NCBI GenBank assembly: GCA_020740775.1
Contig: JAHEWK010000002.1
Span: 1,612,001 to 1,676,000, forward strand
Length of the DNA: 64,000 nt
Origin: Ilyonectria destructans
Lineage: Eukaryota; Ascomycota; Sordariomycetes; Hypocreales; Nectriaceae
Direction: 5' to 3'
In this document: piece by piece, positions 38,068 through 49,728 of the stretch
Layout of the letters: every line of letters starts with the position of its first letter
Numbering within the stretch: position 1 is the first letter of the stretch
Notes under the pieces: model-generated
What the model was told of the DNA's origin: nothing
Databases searched by the model: none
What the model saw: the letters and a program-made list of their open reading frames with translations, nothing else
Made by a program: the position numbers and the translations under genes

Positions 38068-39567
38068 GATTGCGGTTGTGAGGGGGCTGCCGTAGTCGGA
38101 GAGTTTGAAGTTTCTCGGCGGGTGGTCTATGGGCTATTCGTCTAGAGACTGATGATGGTAGCGGGGAGTCGATGGGAGGAAATCTAGATTCTAGTCAGTC
38201 AGGTGAAAAGGTTCAGAGTGGGAGGATGGATGTATGCAGGATGGAGGTTTGACATACCGACAAAGTGCTGGCACGGAGGAGCGAAGAAGGTTGTAGTGCC
38301 GCGGGGGTCTGGCGTAGTTGACCGACCAACCAAATGTGCTGGGGTACGAGTGGTGATGGTGTCGTTACACGAAGATCAACCAAAAACGTGCGAATCCCCT
38401 ACTTTATGCGAAGAGTAAAATGCGATATGTTGCAGTTGGTTTCGTATGATGTTGGGATATCGTCACAATTGTTGTAGACAGAACAGTTGAGAGACAATAA
38501 AGCAGGATGGAATGCGGGCGCTGAGGAAGCTCCCGCGGCAGCTCGCAGATATAGGTCGTTGCCCCGCCACCGACTTTCTGAACGCGGCGCCGCCAAAAAT
38601 CGCAAGGCTGGGAACACGCCCACGCGTTTTCACAGGCCAGCCGGGGCAGCCAGGCCACTGGGAGCCCCGCCGCAGCATCAATCCCGGCGCCCAGCCGCTG
38701 GAATTCCGATGTCCAGGGGTCCGCTGTGGGGCTCCGGCAGGGGTCTCACCCCTCTGACACCTTCTGAGCGCGCTGGGCCGCCAGTGCGCAGGGGCATTTT
38801 TTCTTCCCAGCCTCGTCCAACGTCACCTCTCCGGCTACCATTGGGCGTCGGCGTTGAATCGCCTAAAGACGTCCGTCCTCCCTTGTCTTGGAGTTGACGA
38901 CAGTGGAGAGGTGAACCATGGTCCTGTGCACCCTGAATACGATATTTCATCTCCCAGGAGTCCCAGGAGTCCCAGGAGTCCCAGGAGTCTCAGGAACTTA
39001 GCCTCGAACCCTAGTATTTGCCAAGGCATGTGCTATTTGTAGAGTAACGACTTTGTTGCCTGCTTGACCCATGCCCATACGAGTTTACTCAGGTTCCCGC
39101 CCGTACGAATCCGTCTCTCAATCCGAAACAAAAGAGAGACATTCATATGGCTATTTCGCCTTTTCGTCCTCCAAATTCGCGAAGACCATGTCTTTAACCG
39201 TCATCGAGATAAGACTCGTTTGCATCGCACTCACAATATTCCTTGAAACTTCGCCCCGTAACTACAGGTGCCATTGAGAATTTCACTTCTATGATATTGT
39301 ATCTTCACCGTCATAGCAAATGTAAAAGACATCCACCCATTTCGTGTTACCTGATTGCGCTCGGTAATGACATGGGACACATGCCTCATATTTGCAAAGC
39401 CCGCGGGCAATTGCTCTCAACTGACCCCGTCCGGTCCCTCGTCGTAAAACCGAGGTCTCCTTGACCCGTATCGATCGCCAAAACGCCCCTGCAGGTCGCA
39501 GCAACAGCTAACGATGCCTTCAAATAAACCGTCGTCCAAAACTCGAAACGTGAGGTACGGAGAGAGA
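38068..39567. other. Promoter side of the microprotein gene and 3' flank of HP1
   Basis: 1.5 kb. The part next to 38068 is the presumed leader of the microprotein, including its possible intron. The segment 38.5-38.95 kb is GC-rich, with long but unbiased frames on both strands. A 9 bp tandem repeat sits at 38952-38996. No additional gene is supported. Confidence 0.5.
38952..38996. repeat. 9 bp minisatellite, unit TCCCAGGAG
   Basis: Four perfect head-to-tail copies (38952-38987) followed by one variant copy. The unit length is a multiple of three, so it keeps the overlapping frames open on both strands (Ser-Pro-Arg repeats on plus, Leu-Leu-Gly on minus), but no gene there is supported. Confidence 0.9.
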
Positions 39568-40713
39568 TTAGGCGTCGGCCTCATCAGCCAGGGCCTTATT
39601 CTCATCCCGGATGATCTTGACATGGCGCTCATAAAAGTGAAGCATCTGACCCGTGTTAGAAGAGGAATTCGCTAGACCGAGAGCCAAAGAGCAGGAATGG
39701 CATACCTTCTGAGGACACTTCTTATAGATGACAGGCGTTTCGTGCTTGGTTTTCTGGCCATTCTTCCAAATAAGATAAACCATCAGTTTGCCACTGCCCT
39801 CGTCCTCGCAAGCATCGATCGATTCAATCTCGTCCTCCCAAGAGCCTGCAGGGGGGCTCCACTTCGATTTCACAGTCGCAGGGGGAGTGGTCTCGGCGGG
39901 ATGCACTCCATTGCGTCGTGATCGCTTTGTCGTGGTGCTAGGGGTACCTCCGTTTGTTGTTCGCCTGCGTTTCTTCGACTTGGACGCCTTGTCCGTTTCC
40001 TCAAAGATTTTTTCTCGACCGCCAATTTTCTCAAAATAGATTTCGAGGATCTCTTCCGCAGTTTCCCTAAGAGAACGCACTGGTTAGCAAAATGAGAGAC
40101 CAAAAGAGCGTTGCTCAGCACCTACTTGAGATTCTCCTCGGGCTCCCATGTCAAGTCCTTCTTGCTCTCATACCCTTCCCACTTGACTTGGAACTTGAGA
40201 CTACCCTGAAAAGTAAATGAGTCATGGACCAGGCTGGACCGGGCGCAGGATTCTCACATCTTCGTCAATGGTGTGGTTCTTAATTAACTCCACAATAAAC
40301 CTGTAATGATTGAGTATCGCATCAGAGCAAGAGGAAGTCAAGTGCCCTACACATCCGCATCGAGGTCCTCCACATCCGATCCAATATCATCATCCTCATC
40401 TGCGGAGTCGGCATTGGAAGCTTCGATGTCATCCTCGTTCGTGTCGGAAACCGGATCGATGGACGCGGCTTGCGCTGCCTTTCGTGTCGATCGGGTGGGA
40501 GCCGTAAATTCGGCCTGATCCGAGGAATCGTCGTCGCTCAGTGCTGCGCTGTGTTCAGCTCTTGGCCTAGATCACCTGTGACCCAGGCTGGGGTTGAGGG
40601 GGAGGAGTTTGAAGCCCAGGCGCGATGCGACCATCGTGTATTGCATGCGACAACCACGCGACGACGCGACGGTGAGGGAATGATCGGGGAGGAAGAGTCT
40701 TACCTGGCGGCAT
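39568..40713 (-). CDS. HP1: Heterochromatin protein 1 (chromodomain and chromoshadow domain)
   Basis: Nuclear reader of H3K9 methylation that recruits silencing and, in fungi, DNA-methylation machinery. Exons on minus: 40713-40704, 40543-40351, 40300-40258, 40205-40126, 40066-39706, 39645-39568; total 765 nt, 254 residues. Exon 1 is only 10 nt; joining it gives MPPALSDDDSSD, the usual fungal HP1 opening. An acidic region (~5-65) precedes the chromodomain at ~68-125 (FIVELIKNHTIDEDG, then KWEGY and LTWEPEENL). Three exon joins lie within the chromodomain. A basic KSKKRRR hinge (~138-160) follows. The chromoshadow domain (~184-245) starts SWEDEIESIDAC and ends MLHFYERHVKII. The last intron (39705-39646) is 60 nt, in frame and without a stop; removing it restores KKCPQKMLHFYERHV. 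The first cage position is Phe rather than the usual Tyr. Confidence 0.95.
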
Positions 40714-43498
40714 CTTGGAGGCTTTAACTGCGCGTGTTCAAGTTTTGATAAGCGTCGACGTGGGATGATCGGTTGCGAGGTTGTATTCGCTGAAGTGTGG
40801 CGGGCGGGCAAGAAAGCGAAGCTCCGTCTCAAAACATTGGTCGGCACACAAACATGAGGCTGTAACCTGCATGGAGAGCTCCTTCCTACGTTAGTTTGCG
40901 TGGAGGGGCTGAGTGTAGCGTTCTCTTGTGGCTCAGCATCACGTGACGAATCGTCGTTGACGACATCGATCGAGCTGCACCGAAGGATCGCGCCGGTGTC
41001 ACACCAAGCTCACTTTGTCTCTGACATTCTTGACGAGTCTCAAAATTGCCATGTTGCCTCCCACCCCATCATCTCATATGTGATGCCAAGACTCAATTGT
41101 CTCTAGCTAATTACTTGAAATTCTTACCTTTTGGGGACTGGAGGCGTCAGGGTTAATGTCGAGGTCCAAGAGCAGAAGCAAATCTGGGAGTAGATATGCA
41201 TATGTAATAGGGGTTTGAGCAATTGGCTAGGTTTTACGGAGTGCTGCTGTGAATGACTCTGAGGCGACGCTATCTTCTACGTTAATTTTGTTGTCTCTGG
41301 ATCTCTGTTGATTGTGGAGGCATGGCAAAAGAAGCAAGATAGCCACATGTTGGTCCACAAGCTGCCAGACCGAGAATGACACGCGGGAAATGCGCGATAC
41401 CGCCGCTCCTTCAGACCTTAGCTTGTCGGTTCATACGAGGATTAAACATCGACCAAGTGTCAACGGATCGTAGCCAGGGGAATAGCGCGAGCCTTTGACC
41501 GTGGGAAGCTAGCTTTGGTGACTCCTCTGATGCTTTGCCTCCCTAGGTTTAGTTGCCGTATCCGCGTAACCCCTAATGGGCGCCTTTTGCGGCTTTCTTC
41601 AGGGGTAGAGAGGGTCAATGTCGGCCACGAGCCACCTATCATCGACGGGGGTTCACGATCCCTGGCATGGGAGGCTACGCGATAGCTTGTCATCTAGCCT
41701 GACCGACGCGTAGGATCATATTTTGGGGCTGCTTCTAACAACGCGGCGTTTCTGGATGGAAGGATAAGGGCTGAAGACACCATGCGTGAGGGATTTCAGC
41801 TGCAGCATGTAATAAAGTAATACGGCGGCTTGTTCTGCAGTGTTAAAGGGGTATGCAAGCTCACCGTGTCTCGGACAAGGATGTCGCAGGTTGGCTCTTG
41901 AACGACCGCGTGGTCGGTGCCACCCATGCCCCTGGCCAGGCCAATCCAGAGAGCTTAGCGCCGTGAGACTGCCGATGCCAGCGTCCTGTGATTGCTGGCC
42001 CTACAGGGGCCGGCAGGGTGTTGTCTCCCGTCCGCCCGACTTGGGGACCGGGTTGGTCGAGTCCTTGACCGGAAAGTTGCCTCTTTGTATGTGCGGGGAG
42101 GTACGCAGCGACCTTCCGGGTGGGATGGAGTTGATCTCTGATGTCTCCGAGTGGGCAGAGACAGCTGACAAGAGGCGAAAAGGAGACCCGACTGGGCGCC
42201 ATGCAGAAGTTGAATTAGACACAAGCAAAACGGCAAGGTAACGTCCAGAGGCCACATGCGAGACGCAGACCCAACAGGCCGACTTTTGAACGAGCCAATC
42301 CTACGCCAGGACGCCACCGGCACGGCATAGATGATGACAGCACCAACGTGCCTCGCTGGCAAGCATTCGGCGTTGCGTTGTCGTATTGGGACCTCTCAGC
42401 CTCTGGTCAATAGGTCACAGGCATTGGATGCTACGACTCTGCGAATGGCGAGTTACGAAGCATTTGGCCATCGTTTGGGCCAGGAGAGAGGAGAGAGGAG
42501 AGCGCCCCAACAATCTCACCGTACAAAGTACTGGTCCCCAGTGGTGGTTGCTCGCGCCTCGTCTCCTGAAAGCCTCGGATCTAGGCGTCCATCGGTATCC
42601 ATCCACCCATCCCATTCCACCATGCTTGTCCTTGGTTGGGCGTGGCCGAGAGCCGCAAGTGCCGACTGCTTTTTGCAACCCTGTCGACGCTACACACGTG
42701 CCCCAGTAAGGAGAGTTGTATCTCGGAGGGACGCTGGCTTCTTCCAGGGCATGCGGGCAGTGACAGCTTGACGCATCGATCGAGTCGTTGGTCCCCGTCT
42801 TTTCCCCCAGAGGCTCCGACGCGACAGCGAGCATTGACGCGGAAGAGAGGCCTAGGGGCGCTAGGACGGCCTCTCGAGAGCGGCCGATCAGCGCTAAGCG
42901 AGAGGCGGGAGGAGACGCCCAGGGCAGTCGCCATGGGAGGGGACGGGATGGGGGAAACTCAGTGGACGGAGAGGACTCTTCTCCAACGGGAAGGCCTCTA
43001 AGCTCCAGGGGTCTGTTGGTGCTAGCGGCGCCAATCTGGGGGTCCTTGGAGGGGGCGCGCTGGGGGCGCTGCTGGGGGCTTGGGGGGGCAGCTTTCGGGG
43101 GGAACTTTGTTGGATCCGCCCCTGAACGGAGGCTTGATTTAAAAAAAAAAAATTAAACCCAGTGATACTGGTCGGCTTCCCCTTACTGCTCCGTACCTCC
43201 TCTGCCCCCGGCAGATATCAACTCCGAGTCTTCTTGTCCTTCTCTTCTTCGTCTTATGTCCCGAGTCTCTCTCTTCTAGGTGGTTCACCTTGTCCCTTCA
43301 TCTTTACTCTTGGAGGTCTCGGCCCCGACACGCTCGTTTCTCACTTCTTCGTCGCTCCCTATGATTCTCGGCTCTTCTGCTCCCCCACAGGAGCCGCACT
43401 CCTGCCGCCGCAGATATACACCCGCTGCTTCTTTCCTATAGCCGTGAGGCTCCCACACTCGTTTTCACTTAATCCGCACCGAGAGAAGATCATATATA
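40714..43498. other. Intergenic region between HP1 and the 43499 gene
   Basis: 2.8 kb between divergent genes. AT-rich near 41.0-41.4 kb, GC-richer from 41.8 kb. Several unbiased overlapping frames of 80-146 codons at 41.8-42.9 kb show no domain. Near the right end are a G-tract cluster (43038-43102) and an A12 run (43141-43152). A CT-rich leader runs up to the start codon. Confidence 0.5.
43038..43102 (+). promoter_or_regulatory. G-tract cluster with strong G-quadruplex potential
   Basis: Six G-runs of 5, 5, 5, 5, 7 and 6 bases (43038-43042, 43051-43055, 43062-43066, 43074-43078, 43082-43088, 43097-43102) on the plus strand, with loops of 3 to 8 bases. This satisfies the usual G4 pattern several times over. 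It sits about 400-460 bp upstream of the 43499 start codon, followed by an A-run. Formation and function are untested. Confidence 0.6.
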
Positions 43499-45524
43499 AT
43501 GTCCGAAACTGCCTCCCAGACCGCCGACTCGACCACGCCCAAGGCCAGCGCTCCCAAGGACAAGAACTGCCCCTACTGCGGGCAGGCCTTCACCTCGTCC
43601 TCGCTTGGCCGCCACCTCGACCTGTACATCAAGGAGAAGAACCCCAAGCCCCCGGATGGCCTCCACGATGTCGATGCCATTAAGAAGCTTCGAGGAGGCA
43701 TCACCAGACGCCAGCCTCGAGGCTCGCTAGGCGGCAGGCGAGAAACCTCGACCCCTATCGGCACCCCCAAGCCCTCGTCATCGAAGGATACTCCCGTCCC
43801 GGAAAATGACGGATACAAGTCCCCCGCGCTTCCGAAGGATGGCCAGTTCGTGGTGGATTCCAGCTTTAAATACCCCTTTCAGCCGACATGGGAAGCAACG
43901 GGTGTTATGAATGACATCCCGAAGAAGGGTAGCTGGGAAGGGGACGCCACTCCCGAGCCCATGAAGCGCCCAGGCATGCAGCGAGCCGTGAGCAAACAAG
44001 CCATTCAGAAGGCCCAATTCGATGTAAAGCATAAATTGACTGATGCCATTGATACCGCCCGCGCTGCTGAGTTGGCATTACGAGAATTGCTCTCCTCTTG
44101 GCGAGCAGCTAGGTTCGCGCTCCCGCTCCAAACTGCCATCTTACATGATAGCTAACACACTAGCCAGATTGCAGATCGATACCAACTCCATGCCCTTCGA
44201 CTTCGACCCCCTGTCCCTTGACTTCCCTGCCCTGACGCTTCAATGCCTCCAGCCGCCCCCGACCCTTTTCTCTTCAACCCAACACCCGACCTCAACCTCA
44301 TGGTCTGTCCAGTCACCAGGACAGCGCGAGTTCGATGCCCTCCGATCATACTTCCAGGCAGAGTTCCGAGCCTGGAAGTTGACCTGTACTTCAGCGACTT
44401 CTTCTGCCGCCGAAGAATCGACATACCCCCCTAACATGGGCCCTTATCGAGACCTACGCGAGGCAGTTCGAAACGCAGAACAAACCGCCGAGAATCTCGA
44501 GGCACAGGTCAATGAGCATCTACAGTCTGCATACACAGTCTGGGATTCATTACCTGTTGCACGGCGCCAAGAGCTATGGATTTTGGAACTGGCACGGAGC
44601 GTTGGCAGAAAACACAAAGAGACGGAGAAGATGAAACAAGAGCAACACAAACTGAAGCAGGAGAACGCCAGCCTCAAGTTACAACTTGAGCAGCTGAACC
44701 GACTACAACAGCCCCGAGAATTCAAAATTTCGCAGCCAATCACGGTACCAATGGAACGGGAGCTCCTTACTGCACTACTCGAGCAAGGCGTCAAGGGCGG
44801 AAAGGGGATGGGCTTTGGTTTAGAGGACACCCAGGTTGAGTTGAGCTCAATTGTGTCAAAATCCATTGAGCGTTGGAAAAAGGTCATCACATCTACACGG
44901 GCCAGCGCGACCGGTATGAACGCCCAAAGGTCGCTGGATCAGACGGCACAGCCGACTGGAGGAGCCACCATTAATGGACATACACAACCTACACCTAAGG
45001 TCCAAACGCCAGTACCACCTCCACAGGTGCAAACTCCCCAACAGGCGGCGCAGCCGCAGCCGCAGAAACAACCACAGCAACAACCACAGCAACAGCAGCC
45101 GCAGCTTAAGCGATTATCCACAGCGAGCACAACCGGCGGCATGAGTGAACAAACCACGGGCTCAACTACGACGACTGCTCCACCTTCGATCGAAGAAATG
45201 AGTGACCAGGATGCTGATGCTGAGATGGAGGACGACGATAGCTTCGCCATAATGAATCCATCACCGGTCAAACCTCCTCCACCTATGCAGCAGCAGGCTA
45301 CACTTGAAGTTCCTCGGACGAGAGCACCCATCCAACAACGCACAAACCCGGACCCACGATTCATGATGCCAAATGGCAATGGCAGCCCCGTGGGGAGGGC
45401 AGGAATTGCGATGAGTCGGTCGATGCCTAACATGAACATGGCTATGCAAACTAGTGCAATGCACGGGGGCGATATGGGTATGGCTATGCAAGGAGTGCGA
45501 GGGGATCCCATGTATATGGAATGA
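43499..45524 (+). CDS. Conserved-looking fungal protein with N-terminal zinc-finger-like motif and coiled coil
   Basis: Unrecognised protein of 656 residues. Exons are 43499-44112 and 44168-45524; the 55 nt intron (GTTCGC donor, CTAAC branch, GCCAG acceptor) joins RAAR to LQIDTNSMPF in phase. Near residue 24 lies CPYCGQAFTSSSLGRHLDLY, a CxxC-x11-H arrangement like half of a C2H2 or Rad18-type finger. A basic Ser/Pro/Thr stretch (~65-110) follows, then an ordered helical middle region, a Glu/Lys/Gln-rich coiled coil (~365-425) and a Gln/Pro tract (~510-535; QPQPQKQPQQQPQQQQPQ). An acidic patch and a Met/Asn/Pro-rich end close the protein. Codon bias is strong. The composition suggests a nuclear or scaffold protein. 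The divergent HP1 gene lies 2.8 kb away, so a shared promoter is unlikely. Confidence 0.83.
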
Positions 45525-45988
45525 GACACCAATGTGACACCAGGTATCAGAGCCTCCGTTGAGGGGCGTGGTGGTTGCTTGGAGGGCTGACAAAGATATT
45601 TTAATGACCAAAGACTCACAGAGCGTAGTTTGGCTTGCTCATGATGTGTTAATACGAACACTATTGTACATTGGCTCCCTGAAGCTTCCTTTGCATTGAA
45701 GCTTCCTTTACATCGTCCTGTCTAACCGAAAGCCTGTGAACTGACCTCGCCCAGCGACGCCACCCGATTTTGGAGGGACTGAGTCACGGTTGCTTTGGCT
45801 GAAAATTTACCCCGCGATTGTGGCGCGCAGTCATATTTTCTGCCCCTCAATGCCCTGACTCCCTCCACCAAAGACTCCCACCTGACTCATTTTGTCGCCA
45901 AAGATAAATCGCGACTCGACAAGAAACCAGCTTTCTCGTTGAGCTGACCTTTCACCCAAAACACCACCGAGAGAAACGCGACGCAATC
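45525..45988. other. Spacer before LysRS
   Basis: 464 bp holding the 3' flank of the preceding gene, a 17 bp tandem duplication (45680-45713) and the promoter and leader of the LysRS gene. No additional gene. Confidence 0.5.
45680..45713. repeat. 17 bp tandem duplication
   Basis: TGAAGCTTCCTTTGCAT at 45680-45696 is followed directly by a copy with one change (G to A at the fourteenth base) at 45697-45713. It lies in the 3' flank of the 43499 gene. Confidence 0.85.
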
Positions 45989-47919
45989 ATGGCTGACGCC
46001 GCTGCCCCCCCGACCGAGCAGGTCGCCAACCTGCACCTCGACGAAGTCACCGGCGAGCGTATCTCCAAGACGGAGCTGAAGAAGCGCCAGAAGGCCCGCC
46101 AGAAGGAGGAAGAGAAGAAGAAGAAGGCTGCCGAACGACCCGCTTCTGCGGCTCCCAAGAAGCCTGTTGGTGGCGAGGCCTCTGAGAAGGACCTCACCCC
46201 GAACCAGTACTTCGAGATCCGATCGCGGACCATCAACAAGCTCCGCACGACCAAGAGCCCGAACCCCTACCCCCACAAGTTCAATGTCACCTACGACCTG
46301 CGCAAGTTCGTCGAGGAGTACAGCTACCTCAAGTCCGGCGAGCATGCCAAGGACAAGATCATCCAGATCGGTGCCCGAATCCACGGCAAGCGATCATCAG
46401 GCTCCAAGCTCGCCTTCTACGATGTCCGCACTGAGGGTGTCAAGGTCCAGGTCATGTGCCAGGCCCAGGAGGTGCGAGAGGGTGCTCCCTCTTTCGATGC
46501 TCAGCATGAGCACCTTCGCCGTGGTGATATCATCGGTATTATCGGATACCCTGGCAGGTTGGTAGACCAGCGTCCCAATTGAGGCAATGAGGCGATACTG
46601 ACAATTGATAGAACCGCCCCCAAGACTAAGATCGAGAAGGGTGAGGAGGGTGAGCTGTCAATCTTCGCGACCGAGGTCATTCTCCTGACTCCCTGCCTCC
46701 ACGCCCTGCCCGACGACCACTACGGCTTCAAGGATGTTGAGCAACGTTTCCGCAAGCGCTACCTTGACCTTATCTGCAACGAGAAGTCGCGCAACGTCTT
46801 CATCACCCGATCCAAGATGATCACCTGGATTCGCCGTTACTTCGATGAGCGGGACTTCGTCGAAGTCGAGACCCCCATGATGAACCAGATCGCCGGCGGT
46901 GCCACCGCTAAGCCCTTTACCACCCACCACAACGAGTACGACATGCAGATGTTCATGCGTGTCGCCCCCGAGTTGTACCTCAAGATGTTGGTCGTTGGTG
47001 GCCTGAACCGAGTGTACGAGATTGGACGTCAGTTCCGAAACGAGGGTGCCGATCTCACCCACAACCCTGAGTTCACCACCGTTGAGTTTTACGAGGCCTA
47101 CGCCGATGTTAACGACTTGATGGAAACCACCGAGGACATGGTCTCGGGACTCGTCAAGTACCTCACTGGTGGATACAAGACCACCTTCCACACCCAGAGC
47201 GGCGAGACCTACGAGGTCAACTGGGAGAAGCCTTGGCCCCGTTACGAGATGATCCCCACGCTTGAGGAGGCCACCGGCGAGAAGTTCCCCCCTGGCGATC
47301 AGCTCCACACCCAGGAGACCAACGATTTCCTTCGTGGAATTCTCAAGAAGATGAAGCTGGACTGCACGCCTCCCCTGACCAACGCCCGCATGATTGACAA
47401 GCTGGTCGGCGAGTTCATTGAGGAGAAGTGTGTCAACCCCTCTTTCATCACCGGTCATCCCCAGGTCATGAGCCCTCTGGCCAAGTACCACCGTGAGATT
47501 CCCGGTCTCTGCGAGCGATTCGAGGCCTTCGTCTGCAAGAAGGAGATTGCCAACGCCTATACCGAGTTGAACGACCCCTTCGACCAGCGCCTCCGCTTCG
47601 AGGAGCAGGCTCGCCAGAAGGACCAGGGTGACGACGAGGCTCAGCTCATCGACGAGAACTTCTGCAGCTCGCTTGAGTACGGCCTGCCCCCCACTGGTGG
47701 TTGGGGCATGGGTATTGACCGCATGGTCATGTTCTTGACTGACAACTACACCATTCGTGAGGTCCTGGCCTTCCCCTTCATGAAGGACGACCCAGAGAAG
47801 AAGGAGAAGTTGGCTGCTGAGGAGGTTGGCATTGAGCCCCTACCTGTTGAGGGCATTCGTAAGTTTGGATTATGAACCACGTTTGAGCCACGCTAACATC
47901 ACCCCCAGCTCACAAGTGA
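45989..47919 (+). CDS. KRS1: Lysyl-tRNA synthetase, cytosolic, class II
   Basis: Charges tRNA-Lys for cytosolic translation. It has 608 residues (yeast about 590). Exons are 45989-46557, 46612-47858 and 47909-47919; introns are 54 and 50 nt. The last exon is only 11 nt and supplies Pro-His-Lys and the stop. The N-terminal eukaryote-specific extension is Lys/Glu-rich ([16 protein letters not shown], ~30-50) and helps bind tRNA. The OB-fold anticodon-binding domain spans ~120-215. Class II motifs: motif 1 around [20 protein letters not shown], motif 2 [20 protein letters not shown] (~325-345) and motif 3 [13 protein letters not shown] (~552). No mitochondrial presequence is evident at this start. 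Codon bias is very strong, as expected for a highly expressed gene. It converges with COX15. Confidence 0.97.
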
Positions 47920-48246
47920 AGAAAAGGATTGTCTAAGAGGATGGATACCGAGATATGGTTAACGGTTATGAAGTCATGCGTGGTATTTAAACGGTCATAG
48001 TATCATTTGTGAATACAGGTTCATGATGATGAAATAAAAAAAGGATTGTGTTTTAGAAGGCTTAATAAGTGAAATGCCATCTAGAGCTGAGTTTGTCTTT
48101 ACATGTTCATCTAACATCGAGGCTGGGCGGACATCTCAGCCCATCATACCACCCTCCTTGCCGCCGGTTGGTTCGTCTAGTATTATACACTCATTGATAT
48201 TTTACAGTGGTGTTTGTCCGTGTGCAATCACCCCACCATCATGCCA
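47920..48246. other. Convergent spacer between LysRS and COX15
   Basis: 327 bp between two stop codons facing each other. It contains gaaataaaaaaagg near 48032-48045, a plausible polyadenylation region for the LysRS transcript. No gene. Confidence 0.5.
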
Positions 48247-49728
48247 TTACTTGGACAACTGCTTCACACGCTGCTCCAGGAGGCGCAAAGTGGGCCTAGG
48301 AATGTGCAATCGATGGGCCAGGATGAGGGCCATGCTCAGAACACCGAGGGCACCAGCCTGGTGGGCAGCGCCAAGGTGGATGGGAACCATGTAGATGAGG
48401 GTGCTGATGCCGAGAACAACCTGCATGGAGACGATATGTAGCAGGCCGGTGGAACCGCGCTGAATGTTGACGGGAAGGATGGGAGCGATCTTCCTGGTGC
48501 GGGCGAAAATGAAGAGGGAAACAATGGCGCAAAAGGTAGAGACGGCGAGAATTCGATGATTCATCTGGACAGTGCTTGGGTTCTCCAGGATGTTGCGCCA
48601 CCAGAGATCGGAGTGGTCCTCTTTACGGGAGTAAAATGTGTCGAAAAGCTCATTCTTAGGAGGGAAGATGCCGAGACCCATCTTGGGGAACTCGTTGTAG
48701 ATGAGACCAGCATCGAGACCAGCGACCAGACCACCAGACATGGCAGTGACGAAGGTCAGAGCAGCAACAGCGAACACAGAGCGTCGGAAGTTGACCAGGC
48801 CAGGATGGCTCATGCCCTTGATGGTCTTTAGAGCCATCTCAGGGTTGGCGAGCCAGCGGTGAGTGCGGAGGACGGTGAGACCAGAGATGAGCATCCAGGA
48901 GTAGCAGATAAAGGCGGTACCAAGATGAGCGGTAAGGCGGTACTGGGAGACACGGGGGTGGGATCCAGGAGCGAAGAGATCGTCCTTGAGACCAGACTTG
49001 ACCATCCACCAGCCGATGATGCCCTGGAAGCCGATCAAGGCTGAGATGCCGAGGAGGTTGGCAGCCATCTTGGGAGTGACTCTGCGGCGGGCGATGAAGT
49101 ACAGCGTGGGGAGAACAAAAGTCATGCCAATGAAGCGGCCCCAGAGACGGTGGAACCACTCCATGAAGTAGATCTTCTTGAATTCGTCGAGGTTCATGTG
49201 GGGGTTGAGCAGCTTGAACTCGGGCGAGGCACGGTACTTTTCAAACTCGGATTCCCAGTCGGCCTGAGACATCGGGGGCATGGAGCCGGTGACGGGACGC
49301 CATTCGGTGATACTCAATCTGATTCCCATGTTAGTCTCGGTTGCTTGGCAGGCGAATTGGCTCAGGCCACTCTACCCAGATTCGGTCAACCTCGTCAGGC
49401 CACCGAAGACGACAATACCAAAGACGCTGACAGCGCTGCCGATGAGCCAGTATCCAACACTCTTGGAGGAAGCCTTGGGCCATGAGCTCTTGGCCGCCTC
49501 AGCAATGCCCGGGGCGGACCGCGCAGCAACCTGCTCGGCAATGTTGGCCACGGGCTTGGCCATGGTAGCGTCGGAGTAGGGTCGGGATCGGACGATGCTG
49601 AGGATGCGCGAGGGCATCCCCATGGTGCGCGGGGCCTGGCGGAGGCATTGGTTGCAGGCGAAGAACTTGGGCGCCGAGGCCGAGGCCTGGAGGAATATCC
49701 TCCTGAACCCGGGGGCGAAGGACGCCAT
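48247..49728 (-). CDS. COX15: Haem A synthase, cytochrome oxidase assembly protein Cox15
   Basis: Mitochondrial inner-membrane enzyme that oxidises haem O to haem A for cytochrome c oxidase. It has 474 residues. Exons are 49728-49376 and 49318-48247; the 57 nt intron joins GGLTRLTESG to LSITEWRPVTG. The N terminus is basic and Ala/Ser-rich without acidic residues (first ~35), a typical presequence. Multiple hydrophobic helices follow, beginning near YWLIGSAVSVFGIVVFGGLT. Conserved haem-ligand contexts are visible: EWFHRLWGRFIG, RLTAHLGTAFICYSWML, MNHRILA and HLGAAHQAGALGVL. Length and domain order match fungal Cox15. UTP14 diverges from the same 420 bp spacer, and LysRS converges on the other side. 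Confidence 0.97.

Noticed and set aside
42331..42834. Overlapping 140-codon frames on both strands
   Set aside because: Both strands equally open, no domain, no intron signals or bias.
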